Below, piece by piece: positions 10,561-25,000 of a stretch of DNA of 64,000 bases. Origin of the DNA: Sindora glabra (lineage: Eukaryota > Streptophyta > Magnoliopsida > Fabales > Fabaceae); the NCBI GenBank assembly GCA_020226215.1, contig CM035234.1:74417135-74481134 (forward strand). Direction: 5' to 3'. Every line of letters begins with the position of its first letter. Position 1 is the first letter of the stretch. The position numbers were made by a program, and so were the translations under genes. Under the pieces are notes generated by a model, which saw nothing but the letters and a program-made list of their open reading frames with translations, had not been told where the DNA came from and ran no database searches.

Positions 10561-12699
10561 TTTAATATATTATATGAATAAATGAAAACTTTTATTCTAT
10601 TAGAATAAAATTTTATGCTGATACTTTAGCGTTAAAATAATATTAAATATTATTTTAATAATTGTACCCCATCACATATGAAAATTAAATTTAAAAATTT
10701 ATGTGCATATTTAAAAAATTATTACCGCTGTTATTATAAAAGCATAAAATAAAAATTTTCATTTATTCGCCATTTATATTAAAATTTTTCATTTTAGGGT
10801 GTAGGCTAGGGGCATGAAAATTGCTTCTTAATCCATTTTTTCTGTATAACGGGAAAGACGAAAGAAAGGGACTGCTAAAACCTAAACATAGTGGTGGCTT
10901 CCTGTAAGAATCCTAAAGCAACTGAGTTTTGCGTCTCTGAAATTCAGTAACCATATGGACGGACCCATAGCGCTTCGAGAACGAGACATAGAAATTCACA
11001 AAATTATATAAAATGGTCAAATTTTGAAGGGTCCCCCTAAATTCTGCTGCAATAACTGACACTTCCTTCCATTAAATTAAGCCCCAAAAGAAGATGCCCT
11101 TTAAGTACAACCTCTTGTTTTACACCGTTTGGCAATTTTTTTTTTCAAAAGTTTTATTTTGATACGTACTTTCATGAATTTTGTGAAAAAATATGATATC
11201 TTATTAAAAATATAATTTCATTCAAAAATAAGAATTATTAAAAAATTTATAGATGCAATTTATAATGATAGAATTAACATTTTTCTGAATACTTTTTGTA
11301 CACAAAATTTGTATATACTTACAATGTTTTTATAAGAAAAATTGCAAAATTGCAGATAAAAAATTGCACCCTTTATCTGTTTCATATATTTTATAAAAAT
11401 TGCAAAATTATTGAGTATATATGTGCACTGGATTATTACTATCGTACATCTTTTTCCATACATAATTTAAAGAAAAGGGCCTCACTTATTCAACCAACAC
11501 ATACAGCTTTTCTGAGTTTTTCGCATGCCGATTTCTTCTATCTCTGGAGAGAGAAGGAAAAAAAAGGCAACCTATTTAAATTATTCAGCAGTACCTTCAC
11601 AGTTTCAAACTTGCGCACTATTTTTCTTTTCTTTTTTTTTTTAAGAAAAAGGAGAACAAATTCAATATAGCTGGGAATTCCAGATTCAAAATTGCATTTT
11701 GCGCAAAACCCTATGAACCAGTGAGAAAAGAGCATTCAAATTTGTCCAAAGGTACGTGGGATTTTCAAAAGCTAAAGTTACTTCGATTATTTCAAAAGCT
11801 GTATCTGACTTTCAAACAGGGAGAGGGACATAAATGTGTGTATATAGGACTACATGTTTGTCATGCGGTCCAGGCTTGCTTAAGGTATGTAATATTCCTT
11901 TTTCATGTTCAATAATCTAATATAACTAATATTTATTTTTCTAATAAATAAAGTAGTAATTTATTTAACACATATATAATTTTAAATTTAAATTTCAAAC
12001 ATGAGAGAAAGTAAAATATTTAAAGTTAATGTTAAATATCACCACGTTATTAAAATATAATAATATTTATTTTTTACCAGAATTAATATTTATTTTGGAA
12101 AAATACAAATTATGACTAATTGTATTTAATACTCATAATTTCAATTTTTGTAATTAACAGACAAGGATGCATAAATTTCAAATTATATTTGTGGTTATTA
12201 TTGAAGAGAGAAAAAGAAGAAAAGATTTTACTCATATTATAGTTTAAAATTTTTCTCTCCTCCACATTTTCCTTTTCAAATTTCATCTAACGTTGGGAAA
12301 GATTTTAAGTATTTTTTACAATCTTTCTATTTTTCTAGCAAATGGAATATAGGGTTAGCTAAAAATCACCGTTATTGCTCTTTCTTTTTCTCCCTTCTCC
12401 TCCGTTTCTGTGACTCCACAGGTTTCAGCAGAACTTTCTCTTTAATATAATTTTTTTCCCTTCTTACAAGTTTAAATTTTTACGAGGCACTTTAAGAGGA
12501 AGAAGAAGAAGTACCAATGGTAACAATAATTTTCTACTAAATATTAAGGAAGAGTAAATGTTAAATATAATTTTAAATTTGTGCATAATTTAAGGAATTA
12601 AATTGAAAGTTATAAGCGGAGAACGTTGTGTTCAAATGACCAATATTTCTTGAAAATTTTATACCTTTCACTGCATTCAGTACTCGATCCTTAATTCTT

Positions 12700-12915
12700 G
12701 TATGTATATATCCAATAATTTAATAACTTTTATTATCACCAAAAAATTTAAAAGTTATAAGTTTTAAATGCAACCATTATCATTGGAAGCTCGAAGATTT
12801 TACAACTTTTATTACATCTATCTTTATTTTGTATGTGTATGTTCAATAATTTAATTACTCTTATTATCAACAAAAAAATTAAAAGTTATAAGTTTTAAAT
12901 GTAACCATTAACATT
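12700..12915 (+). repeat. Two direct copies of an ~85-bp block
   Basis: The block at about 12700-12784 recurs at about 12831-12915. It is marked by 'caataattta', 'ttattatca', 'aaaagttataagttttaaatg' (shared core) and 'aaccatta'. The copies differ by about ten substitutions. No coding content is seen. Confidence 0.6.
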
Positions 12916-15409
12916 TAATTTAAATTTAATTAAATATAAATTAAGTTGTATATTATTATTCATTTAAATATTATTATATTAATAAAAAAATTTATTATAA
13001 TTAAAAATTTTTAATGATATTTTATTTTCTTGTTCATTAATAATATACACTATTTAGATGAAATTTAAACTGTTGTCAAATTATCAACCGTAAAGTTCTC
13101 CCTTCAAAATTTTGACCTGGACCGTTGCATAATACGGCGTAAAAGTTGATCCCAAGAGCTGAAAAGAAAGCACCAATTGATAATGCTGTCTCTTTATAGG
13201 ACAAGGTAGAGGTTCTAGCTTGACAAACCGACCAAAAGTTAGTATAAGGATCTTATTATTCAAATTTCATTGATAGTATTGGTAAAATTTATCGTGAATC
13301 TGTGAGGACCATGCTAGCCGCTTTGGCAACTCTCCGTTGATAGTATTTTCTCCTTTTTAAGTCATCGTTTTATTTTTGAGAGTTAATTTTTGGCTAATTA
13401 AAATAATTAAGCGAGCACATGTCAACAACCAAACACCTTGTTAAACAAATAAATAAATCCCCAACTGGCATTTTATTAGTGAAGTGATACTTAACAATTA
13501 CTTTATAAACTATATATATACACTTTTCGTTATGTATAGAATTTTAATCCAAAGCATTGTATAGAGGTGTTAAGTAAAAAATAAATAAATACCAACTTTT
13601 GTTTGAATAATTAAGCTAACATCAAATTAGGCAAGAAAGTTTATTGTATTAATTTAAGAGCATTGTTATAGGTACAAGTAAAAATACACTGAAATCAAGC
13701 TCCAATTGTTAAAAAACAATGAGGTTCATTTATTATCTTATTAGCAAAATTAGAATTTCAAATCGGTCCCTTAATATTGCTTCGAAACGCATATTATTTT
13801 CCTTAATTTAATATAAAAACTAGATAACTTTATATGTTTTTATCAAGTTTTAATGTAAAAATCATAATTTAAATACATAATATATTATTATTTTCACTTT
13901 TTTATAAAAAATTACAAGTTTATTTCGTGGAATTTGAGTGTAATAAGTATATAACAGGTTATAGTTCCTTTTACCAAAACATTACAAAAAAAATAGAAAT
14001 TTTTTAATTTTTGTATAAAAGTTACAATTTATAATTCAAAAGTTGCAAAAAGTATTGCAATGGCAAGAATACGTACTGGTAAGAATTTTTTAGTACACCC
14101 CAATGTAAACTAAGAAATATATAATATCATAGTTTTAAGAATAATTGGATATTGACTTGATGTTAGGAAAATGTGAGTTCCATGATTTATTAAAGAAACA
14201 TAAACATGCCTCTTCTCCAGCTTAGTCTTGTATCACTAGAATTTCACCTAAATTCTCATTATTAGTAGATAATAGGGATTATAAATATCTTTTTATTTAA
14301 ATTTGAGTTTTTATTCAAAAAAATTTATATTTTATTGCCAAAGAAAGTGTATTGATGATGATCAATGGTTTGTGGAGGTCGCTGTTTTGTTTTGGTCAAT
14401 GATTGAGGTTGAGAGATATCAACGTTAGGGAAAAATAAGAATACTGCAATGAGCGTACGTCCGCTTGTTGATGACCTGAGATATTAAAGGCATTATTGCC
14501 AGGGATGTGCGAGATTAACTATGTATTGTGCTTTTTTGAGTTCATGGTGTTTCACGAAAATTGTGCTTAAACTTGTAAAGATCAAAGAGACGCTTTTAGT
14601 ACATTAATATAAGTGTATTATCAAATTTAATTATTAATATATTATTACATAATTTATTAAATTTAATTTTTTAAAAAATAAATTTTATGTTCAATCAAAT
14701 TTAAAAATATATTAATACATTATTATATTAATGGTACCTCATAATTTTTTTCAAAAATTAAAAGTAATCCTAAAAAAATCAATATTTATTTAGGGGTGCA
14801 ATAATATTCAATTTTATCTTAAAAGTTTAACTTCTCGTCATATTTAAAATTTCAATCTTAAACTATATATATATATATACACACACGCATATTAAATGAA
14901 TGATTATTCCTATTGCTAAAAAAAAAAGCCATAAAAAGAGAAGATAGCGGAAAAACTCTAGTAAGATATAAATCTGAAGATGTGATATTTTTTCCAACAT
15001 GTACAAGCATTTTCCTCCAATGTGATGATTAGGAAATCCAAGAAATTTCTTTCACATGCAGCTGAGTGATATTGCACTAAGATATTTGTTTATTTGGGGG
15101 AACCTAAATTGATTGATTAGCTTTTGGTTCTCCCCATCTATTGTCATATTGGTAATGATCATCGGTAAAAACAAACATAAAATGGTAGACAGCGATGCCA
15201 CTGATCTCTTCCCTTCTCTCTTATCGGATAGAATAGACTTAGAGGAAGACGAGAACAGGAGCAGGATAAACGACAATACTTATAGGGATAAGGCACGACA
15301 GCTCTAGTTCTAGCTCTAGCTCGTCTTTAATAAGATCGGTTGTTAGGAAATTGACTCTCTAGTACTTTGTTGTTAATTATATGATATGATTTTATTAACT
15401 TTCAACTTT

Positions 15410-15610
15410 ATTTTTGACTGTTTTCGGTAATGAAAAATTTTATGACATACTATTTATATAATAGTATATCAATATATCATTAATTTTAAATATTGATATA
15501 TTATTGTATTATATTTGGAATCTAATTTTCAAAAAAATTAGATTTGATATATGATTAAATCTAATAATACATTTATATATCACTAAATTAATAATATTAT
15601 GAAACTAACC
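15410..15610. repeat. AT-rich fold-back sequence
   Basis: A perfect 11-bp stem with a 4-base loop (AATCTAATTTT at 15519-15529, AAAATTAGATT at 15534-15544) lies inside a wider weakly self-complementary AT-rich block. The block shares wording with about 14585-14720. It could be an old MITE; no clear target-site duplication is visible. Confidence 0.35.
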
Positions 15611-17279
15611 TACTTCTTCTAGGTCTTGTTGCGGGTTAGCCCTAAAGCAAACCCTAAATCCTCCCATTTGCATTCATACCTTCATAAGTTTGATACGTCG
15701 CCACACTTTTAAGAAGTTGTTAAACCTTTTAAACAATTAGTAAAAAATTTTAATTATTCGCAATATGTTTCTAATTATTTATTTAATAATATAAATTATT
15801 TTATATTAACAATAAATTAAAAAAATTACATTCTACCAATTTGTGATTTTATTGATTACACTTTATCTATATATGATTTTGTCCAATTTTATATAAATAA
15901 AGTAAAAAAATTATATCAGTTCATGTAAATATAAAAGTTTACACATTACTCTTATGTGATTTTACTTAATTTCACTTAACTTACCAACTATAGAATTTTT
16001 TATTAAAAATTGAATAGAAAAAAATTTAAGCAAACAAAGTATTAACAATAGAAAATACACGTGAAAAAATTGTAATGCTTAAAAACAAATTAATTGAAAA
16101 TCAACAAAATCATATATAATTCATGGGCATAACATAATTTTCCCTCAATTTAATTTAAACTAAAAAAATGAATGGGATATATCATTTATGTATATATTAG
16201 AGGCCTACAACATTAGGGTGGTGACCATTGACATTAAGAATCTTCAACAAACATTCGTAATTATTTTGGACCATACTCACACATTGAGTGATAAAAAAAA
16301 GAACAAAGGGCAGGACAGAGTTGATTTCGCAACCAATGAAAAGAGCAAAGAAGTCGTTTTCATTTAGAACATGTACAGCAAAGCTAGCTTCAAGGAACGT
16401 AGGAGGCACGAAGAAAGAGATTCTCAGCACTTACTGTGCTTTAAATGTATAGAAAATTCTCAACATATATATATATATATATAACGTTGCAGCCAGCTAG
16501 GGTTTTAATTCTTGCATCTTTATATGTGTTTATATATTTACAAGACTTTATTATCTTGGCCAAGCACATACAAAATATTGTGTGAAAAGATATTTACTTT
16601 TTCCTATAAATAGAAATTAGTTTAATTAGTTGTGAGAATTTAGATAAAATCATTGTAATCCCCTTAATTAAAGGTTTAAATTAAATCCCCTTAATATTAA
16701 TCATCTTATTTAATGTTAACACTTCTCAAAAAGATTTTTTAACACTTAAAAATTAATTGAATCATTATCTTTCAACTCAATTGAATGTAATAATATCCTC
16801 TGGGTGGCATTCAAAGGTTGATTGAGAGTTTGCTTCTCTGCCCGAACTGGCACCTTGCTTGGTAGGAATCAGAAACATCCCCCTCCTTCCATTTTGGTTA
16901 AAAAAGGGAAATTTACTCTTTTCCAAACACGTGGAGTATTTTATAGACAGATATAAATTAACCATTATTTAATTAATAAAGTAGGACACATCTTTGAATT
17001 TGAATTGTGGTACACTAAATTTTCTACCGGATGCAATTATAATATATGGTTTTATTCTATCTAAATATAGAGTCTTTACTTTAAGTTGGTGAACAGTTTA
17101 CAAAATTATACATTTTTGAGAATTTTAATATTGTCCACAATGTGCTTTTCAAGAATTAAATTATTAAAAATGTGATATTATCGATCTTTAGTTTATTTAA
17201 AAATATTTTTAATAATGTTACAACATTATATTTTAATTAATTTATATATTTTTTATAAATATTGTTAAATTATAAAGAA

Positions 17280-17554
17280 ATATTTTCATGAAAAATTGAG
17301 TATTCAATCACGATAAGTGATGGTAAGAAATGATTAACAATAATCAATTATAGTCAACTGTAATCACTAAAAATAGATAGTGATTGATAATAACCATTAT
17401 TAATGATTGATTGTCGATGAAAGTCAATAGTGATGAATGGTAGCAATATAACGTCGATCATTGATAGTAGTCATCAACAATAAATGGTGATAAACAGATG
17501 TCGCCAACAATGAGTAATAACAATAACAATCACTTGTGGTGGGTAATGGATAGT
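17280..17554. repeat. Degenerate AAT/GAT/GGT simple repeat tract
   Basis: Words such as aataatcaat, gtgattgata and agtcatcaac recur without a fixed unit. The same kind of sequence resumes at 19483-19550 on the other side of the solo LTR, so the LTR split one tract. Confidence 0.6.
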
Positions 17555-19482
17555 TGTCATGACCAACTTAGGCCATGATCAATGTGGAACCCTTTTCTTG
17601 ATTTCCATTAGCCTAATTTACACCTAAAATACTTGGCACAACAACATAGTTATAGATAATGTAAACATATTTTTGTAAACATAGAGATATACAAAAACAT
17701 AATATCTACATTCAAATGTTCACATTTTTTCATGTTTATCACTTTCTATAAGGCCCAAAATATTTTTATATACAAGCTACCCTAAACAAAATTAACTAGA
17801 TATTTTCACTCCAGAGCTATTAGCGACAGATGAGGAGCTTTTATAATAATATTTGAAAGATAAACATTTGAAAAAATTGAGTCTATGACTTAGTAATTAC
17901 AGAATTTACTTAACAAGAAAATTTTCATACCAACACTTTGGTGTGAGTAACACACAACATCTTTTCCATCCATACAATTCCTTAAGCTTAAAACATTCAC
18001 ATAATCAATGATATCAATAGCAATAATTAAATTAAATAAATAAAAAATAAAAAGCATATAAATCTCTTTGTGCTTCTAGATCATCCTTATCCTTTTATAA
18101 ATTCATTCTTAGCCTTTTTAGTTATCTCATCTTATCTCCTTATAAACAATTTCCTAGATCTAATACTAATTCAATTCTCATTTTATCAATCACCCCTTTT
18201 CACATTTTCATTTACAATGCAATTTAATCAAATACGTATTCCCTTAGGAATTCATCATCACATTCATAAGCAACAATGTGTACAAATTCAACATATTAAT
18301 ATAAAAGCTATTTAAGTATACATTAACACTACCTTGAATTATTATAAAATAACTAAAATTGGGAATACAAAGGTCTTGCTCGAGTATAGAGATACAAAAG
18401 TGAATTATGCCTTTATGCTCGAGTATATACTCATTTACAGGCATCCTAAGGCAACTCTAGACATAAATAATAAAGTATATACTCACTTATGAGTGTCTAA
18501 AAAATAATTTTGGATATCATACTTGAGTATATACTTGCTTATGGTCATTTAGAAGGCCCTAGTGTTACGATTCTTATCTATATTCTCAAATATAGGCATT
18601 CAGAAAGCAATTAGTATCATACTTGCTTACGTACTCAAGTATATTACCTAGATTTTGCAAAATAATAGTAAAACACTATAAATATGGTCATTTCTCCCTA
18701 AGTCCAATACATACACATCAATAGAGCTAAAAACTAACTCAAATTCATCATCTATAATCATTTTTACATTATGAATATCAATATTTCATCCCATAATGTA
18801 TTTCATCAACATTAACATCTTAAATTCACAATAAAACAACATTTAAACTTAATAAAATGAAATCTTGCTAAAACACTTGTATTAAGTATATTATCTACAT
18901 ACAGATGATTAAAGAAGATGAAAGGTAGTTAGAAAAGAGGGTAGTTTGCCTTAGACAAAATTAAAATCAGAATAAATATTCAAATCTCCATTTTCCCTTT
19001 TCATAAACATAAAACTTTAAGAAATTATCAATTAAGCTTATGTTTAAGAAGAAATACCTTATTTGAAGATGAATAGATAATGTTAGTTGCAAATTACTAG
19101 ATCAATTCTTGTTGAAATGGTAAAGATAAGAAATTAGTATGGGAAGGAGAAGGTGTTAGCTAAGGAGAAGCAAATGGGATTTTGATTATAGATTAAAGAG
19201 AGTTATATGGGAATTTTTTAAGGTATTTTAGTAATTTTAAAAGGTCTTAAGGGTAAAACATGAAAGTAATTCCTTAAATTTTTTTCATACACATTTATTT
19301 AAATTTAATTTTATACAATCTTTTAATTAATTCCATTTTCCCTATTTATATTATGAAACTTTATTTTCATTAAATAATTTATCATCCTAAACTCATCCAC
19401 AACAATTAAGTAATTATCAAATCTACAAATGCATATTAATAAAATAAAGTAAATAAATCTTAACTTTTTAAGAAGTGTAACA
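17555..19482 (-). mobile_element. Solo LTR, about 1.93 kb, minus strand
   Basis: Read on the minus strand the element begins TGTTACACTTCTT and ends GGTCATGACA, giving the canonical TG...CA ends. The bases outside are ATAGT (17550-17554) and ATAAT (19483-19487), a 4/5 match to a 5-bp target duplication. Its first 300 bases align by eye with the starts of the LTR copies at 33564, 43181 and (minus strand) 57348. The middle holds clustered TACTCAAGTA-type palindromes (18370-18650). No internal retrotransposon domain is adjacent, hence a solo LTR left by recombination. A long LTR starting TGT(A/C)ACAC is common among plant Ty3/gypsy elements; that superfamily call is inference. Confidence 0.65.
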
Positions 19483-19550
19483 ATAATGGTTGGTGGTGGT
19501 TAATGTCTAACAATGGCCATCGATAATTAATAGTGGTAATAATGGTCAAT

Positions 19551-20000
19551 CACTACAAGAAAACTTGTATTTAACAAAGGAAATTAGTGAGAAATATAAT
19601 GATTAAACAATCATGAATAAATGAGACCTGAGGAATTAAATTTATGTTTTGGAGTTAGCAATAGAATTAAAAATTTTCATCACTAATTTGTAAGATTTCT
19701 AAAATTATCTATCTTAATATCATGTTCTCTTTAAATTCATCATTAAATTTTATTAATAGAATTAGCATAAAAATTAAAAAAAAAATTTTGAATTACTAAT
19801 GGACTTAGCATTGAATAAGTTCATTAAATTTAAAAATTTATTTAGCAATGCAATGAATTTTTTTTAATTAGTGATAAAATAATTGATGGAACTTTTAGTA
19901 TTCATTGCTATTGAAAACACATCATTTCATTAAAATGTGTTAATGATAAATTAATTCTTCATTAATTATATTACTAAACTAAATCATTTACTAAAGCCTA
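19551..20000 (+). mobile_element. CACTA (En/Spm) left terminus with subterminal repeats
   Basis: CACTACAAGAAAAC at 19551-19564 is the typical terminal sequence of CACTA transposons. The next 400 bases repeat short words such as 'ttagtga', 'ttagcaat' and 'tcactaa' in both orientations, as CACTA subterminal regions do. I could not find the matching right end (ending TTGTAGTG) between here and 33.5 kb, so the element is probably truncated or the far end is diverged. Confidence 0.6.
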
Positions 20001-22060
20001 ATGCTAAGCCTCGCTTTTCCCCTTTCTTTCTCCTTCTTTGATTTGTTGCTACTCATCATTATCACTACTGCTCTTTGTCATTTTGTGCTCACCTCTAGCT
20101 TCATTACTGCTTACTTTAACCATTGTTAGCTCCACTTTTGCTCTTCGTTACTCTTAATTGGTAAGTTTTATTTGTTTGGTTGCATTTTTTGTCGATCCAT
20201 ATTTTTATATGACTTTATGGTTTAGGTTTCTTTGTTTTTCTTAATTCTTCATATGCATTGTATTTCTTTGCAATTGGTTATGTTTCTAGTTTCTTCTTTC
20301 TATTTGATTTTCTCAAAGATGGATTTTGTAGCAATACAAAGTAATTTTTATACATGGAATGAAAATGTGAAATACATAGTAACATCAAAATATAATTGTT
20401 ATTATTAAACATATGATTATAATAATAGAATATAATTGTTATTATTAGAAATGTGAAGTTCACAGCAAAATTTATGTTTGTCATGGCATGATGTGTGTGA
20501 TCTAATTCTTATTAGGGAAATTAGTTCCATTTGAATCTACTGTAGGAAGCACCCAAGAGAATTTCTTAACATAAAAGATGCCATACTATGTATTAAGAAA
20601 AATGGAAGGCATTTTTTGAGAAGGAATATGTTTTATTTTAAATCCTAACATTGTTAATTGGTCCATTCAAATTTCAAGTTGAAACACAAGCAAAAAAAAA
20701 AGCAATTTCATTTCCTGTGTCTTATTTGGAAAAACAGTAGGAATATTTCCATTAAATGCCATGAATATATTCTTTTTAATTTAATTTGTAAAATGAATTA
20801 TTAAATATCAACAATACCTTTAATATAAACTCATTTTCTAAAAGCTCACTCTCTAAAATGTACAACTATTTGCATTAAAAAACCCTAAAAGACAAAGGAA
20901 GGCTCTTTGATGCCATTTACATTGCCCAAATTGTCCTTGTTTTGTTGACCCCATTGGTAAGTTATTTATAATTTGTTGATTGCTTGATTTCTTTATTTGA
21001 TGATTGTTGGTATAAGTTTCGTACCTTGATTTATTCTTATGGATTTAAGCAATTGATCAAAAATCTGTTAGCTCTCTTCTCGATTGCTATTTCAATAGCT
21101 TTTCATTCATTTTTTATTTTGCCTCTGTTATTTGCTATTTGATTCAAAATTAGTTTAATGAGTGTTTTGCAATGATGAATTTGCCTTATTTTGACTTAAA
21201 TTTTAATTTATTTTAGTTGTAATAACAATCTTTAGAGACTCAAAAAATATATATGAAAATGTACTTTAAGAAACTACATTGAATAAAAATGTAATATGAA
21301 TGCTACATTTTTGTTGTTTTGTTTGATTAGCTTCCTTTTCTTTACAAGTTCTCTCTTTAATGTATCAAATGATATCTTTTGAATATTTTGTACAACTAGA
21401 AACTAGTTTTGCAGCCTCCAATTTGATGGCAGTAGCCATCTATTTTGGCATGTGTTGTTTCATTATGCAATTTGCTATTTTCATCTTAACTAATCGATGT
21501 GTCTAACCGAGGTTTGTGTCTAACTAAATTTACTTTGGCTGCCTATTTATCTAATTGATTTTATTCTACTTGATTTAAATTAGAATGCTGGGGTTTTAGC
21601 GTAAAATACGCTTCTTTTTACAGTTCTGCTCTAGTTTTTGACTTTAATAGTAAAGAAAAGGTGAAGGAAGCCACAAAGAAGAGTATAGTGCCATTTTTTT
21701 ATTTGAACCAGATTTTGGTATTTGATCTGGATTCGATGTTTGGTCTATGCATCCTTGTTTTATGTTTCATTGTAGCAAGCTCATAGCTTTTATATTTTTT
21801 TGATGCAGTGTAGACAGAAGGAGGAAAAATTATTGGGTAATGAGTCATTGAGAATGGAGGAACCAGAAAGAAGTGCAGCTAAAAATCTAGTTGACGAATA
21901 GCAAAATAACTTAAATTGCCTGTTTGTTGCAGAGGAATCAAACAAGACTAGGAAGAGGAAGATTTCATGGCAAGATCAAGTGGCATTAAGGGTTTAATAT
22001 TTTATAGTAAGCAAAAGTTCCAACACTTTTTGAAACATAAAATCTTGATGTAGCATCCCC
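20001..22060 (+). other. Gene-like but non-coding segment, possibly a captured gene fragment
   Basis: This stretch has the texture of transcribed plant DNA. Pyrimidine-rich leader-like sequence lies at about 20005-20160, good splice donors at about 20160 (TTG|GTAAGTTTT) and 20958 (TTG|GTAAGTTAT), T-rich intron-like sequence, and an acceptor before 21808 (tttgatgcag). The block at about 21808-21995 reads as protein-like text (including NKTRKRKISWQDQ near 21935) but has an in-frame stop at 21898-21900. It may be a pseudogene or a fragment captured by the adjacent CACTA element. I do not recognise the parent. Confidence 0.3.
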
Positions 22061-25000
22061 CGAGGGGAGTGATAATTTACTTTTAATTTGAGGGGAGGTT
22101 TGTATAGAATTTCAAATTAAAGCTCCTCTTTAATTTGAAATTGGGTTCATGTATTTTTGGAAATTTGGGAGGGTAGTGATAATTTACTTTTAATACTAAT
22201 GAAATGCTGAAAATATAAATTAAATAATAAATAAGATTAAAATAATAAATTAAGTAAATAATGTTTTAAAACTTTCTAATTTAAAAGAATAAAAAATGCT
22301 GGAGAGCGAAAAACCTAAAAAAATTAACCATAAATTTTTATTCCTTTCACTTACTTAAATAAAATTTTGAAAAAAATAATAATAAATAATCTTTTCTTTT
22401 CCTTTGCCTCCTTCAATTTTGCCCGTTTCAAACAAATCATAAATCATAGATAATAAACAAAACATTCATTGCTTATTTGTGTCGGCGAGCCGTAAGGAGC
22501 GACTAAGTCAAACGACAAAAACTGACAAGCAAAGAGAAGCACACGCATACAGAAAGCAAGAAAACATGATATAAAATGAGCAGATTCTGATGAGTTTGTC
22601 TTGCCTTAACTTCGTAGTGGTCTTGGTGTCTTGCCCTTCGTTCGATGGTTGTATCTGATTTGTCTTTGTAGGGATGATAAATGAACCAACAACCAGCCAT
22701 CTCAGCTAGTAGCAACGAAACATGATCCTCAACCATCATTTAATGAACAATCGAATGAACAACGGAAAAGGAAAGCGCAGCATATGTTGAACATGTACTC
22801 TATTCACATATTAAAATTAAGAATTTTTTTATGCCAGGAAAAATAAAATTAAGGGTTCTTTTTTTAAAAAAAATATGAGTTTTTATAAAAAAAAATAACA
22901 CAAAAATTAAAAAATATATATTTTTCATATAAAATCTTCCAACTACTTTATAAAAAAATTATAAGTTGGTGCGATGCAACAAATAAATAAAAGGTTATGA
23001 CATAGAAATTTACAAAAACTTTTTCAATTTCAATAAAAAATCGCAACATTTTAATAAAAAATTTGTAAAATTTTAGGGGAAAAAATTATGATTTTCAGTA
23101 AAAGATTATTAGAGTTTGTATTGATACAATTTTTTTAAAGTAATTACTAAAATATAAGGGAAATTATTAAGAGATAAGGAAAGAACGAGTGATTACACCA
23201 AAAAGAGGAAGTGTGGAAAATTCTCAATAAATACAATTAAATAATTTTAATTTAATAATTTTTTAAATTAGTAATCATCCCATGTTTTGAAATTTTTTAG
23301 GTACAAGAATGTTTGGTTGGACTTTTCAATATTTTCAATAGTCAATTATAGTCAATAATTTTGATTAAAAAATGAGCTACTAAAACTTTATTTCAAGTGA
23401 GTAACTAATAAATTAATTCATAATTTATAAGTTAGTTGATAACTGATAAGTTAATTAATTGTATAAGAAATATTTTACAAAATTAATTGTTAACTTAATT
23501 GAAAATGTAAAATGATATAAAAAATATATTAACATAAATAAATATAAAAATTAAATTAACTTATATTTATTTCAATATAAAATTATATTAACATAATCAA
23601 AATGTTTAAAAAAGCCTAAAATTTAACTAATCATATTTTATGATTTTACGTAATCCTAATTTAATTATTTTTTATAATAGAAATATAATTACTTAAAATA
23701 TAATTAATTATATTTTATGATGTTATATATTTATTTGCATATCTATTTTTATATATTTATTTACTAATTATTTTTATTTAATTATTTATACTATTTTTTT
23801 ATGCTATTTATTTATTTATTTATTATTTAAAATGAGAAATAATTATTTATTAGATGCATGGGTTGTAAATTAATAAAATAAAAAATAATAAATTTAAAAA
23901 AATTGAAAATTTACTAGTTTATAAGTTATAAGCTAGTTAAGATAGTTTATTAAATCAAAATTTAATTTTCTTGATAAGTTAGTACGTAAAATACCTCTAA
24001 ATATTAATTTATAACTTATTAATTTAGTTAAAAAATTATAAAATAATTTATTTATTGGATAAAATGGGGTTTTAGAGTAACTTATTTTCTAATTGTAATT
24101 ATAGAAAAAAAATTTAATTTTATATCCATACTAATCTTGCCTTTTTATTGCTTTACCTTCATTGTCTTTTCTCTCAAAGTAAAAATTTAAAATTTTATAT
24201 ACATACTAAGCTCACTTTTTATTTTAAAATTATGAAAAAATTTTGAAATTTCATAATTTAATTTTTAATGTCAATAAACAGCAAAATAAATATAAATCCT
24301 ATTTTAATTATAAAAATTGAAGCTTTTTTGTTATGAAAATAATTTAAATTAATGAGAATATATATTAAATAAAAATATACATAATTTAAAAAATATGTAT
24401 TATTCATTTAAATTATATATATATATTAAATAATATATATTATAAATTATTTATTTTACAAAATAATATAAAAATAGATCATAAAATTTGTGAATTTGAT
24501 ACATTTATCTTGTTGTCCTTTTCAGTAATTTAAGATTAAAAAGTATTTATTTTGTATATCATCTAAATAATAATAGATTATATGTAAGAAATTATTAATT
24601 AATGTTATCAAATATAAAATAAATTATTTATAATTAATTATTCTAATGATTAATTATTTTTATCATTATTTCAAAGAGTCCATTATGAATAAATCAAATT
24701 TTTACTCCAATAGAAGATAATAAGACACAAGGTTAAAAGAATAAAATATATTAAGTTTATCTCTTTTCTAATGAAGTAAGAATTTTCCTTTACTCATAAA
24801 AATATTATAATCTCTCCCTAGAGTGATGATACTTACAAAAAAATTTAATATACATTATAAGTAAATGAAAATTCTTATTTAGCATGAGACATGACACAAA
24901 ATTGAAAGGAGGGAAAATGTGAATCCTAAAAGTGAAGAAATTCTTAGACACATATTATATATTACATGAAGTTATTTTATACTAATTTTAAAATATTAAA

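Larger units (their letters stand above)
10561..17279. other. AT-rich intergenic DNA, no gene recognised
   Basis: Islands of more complex sequence occur at about 10800-11110, 11480-11790, 13080-13420, 14340-14560, 15100-15330 and 16200-16440. None gave a protein I recognise. Short open frames at 15113-15307 (+) and 16197-16430 (-) have no family signature. Microsatellites (AT)n lie at about 14864-14879, followed by (AC)n, and at 16465-16482. Confidence 0.45.

Noticed and set aside
15113..15307. 64-codon open frame with an acidic C-terminal half
   Set aside because: No family recognised, no splice or promoter context, and the length is within what chance gives; kept only as part of the intergenic description.
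16197..16430. 77-codon minus-strand open frame
   Set aside because: Hydrophobic but without a recognisable domain; nearby sequence shows no exon structure.
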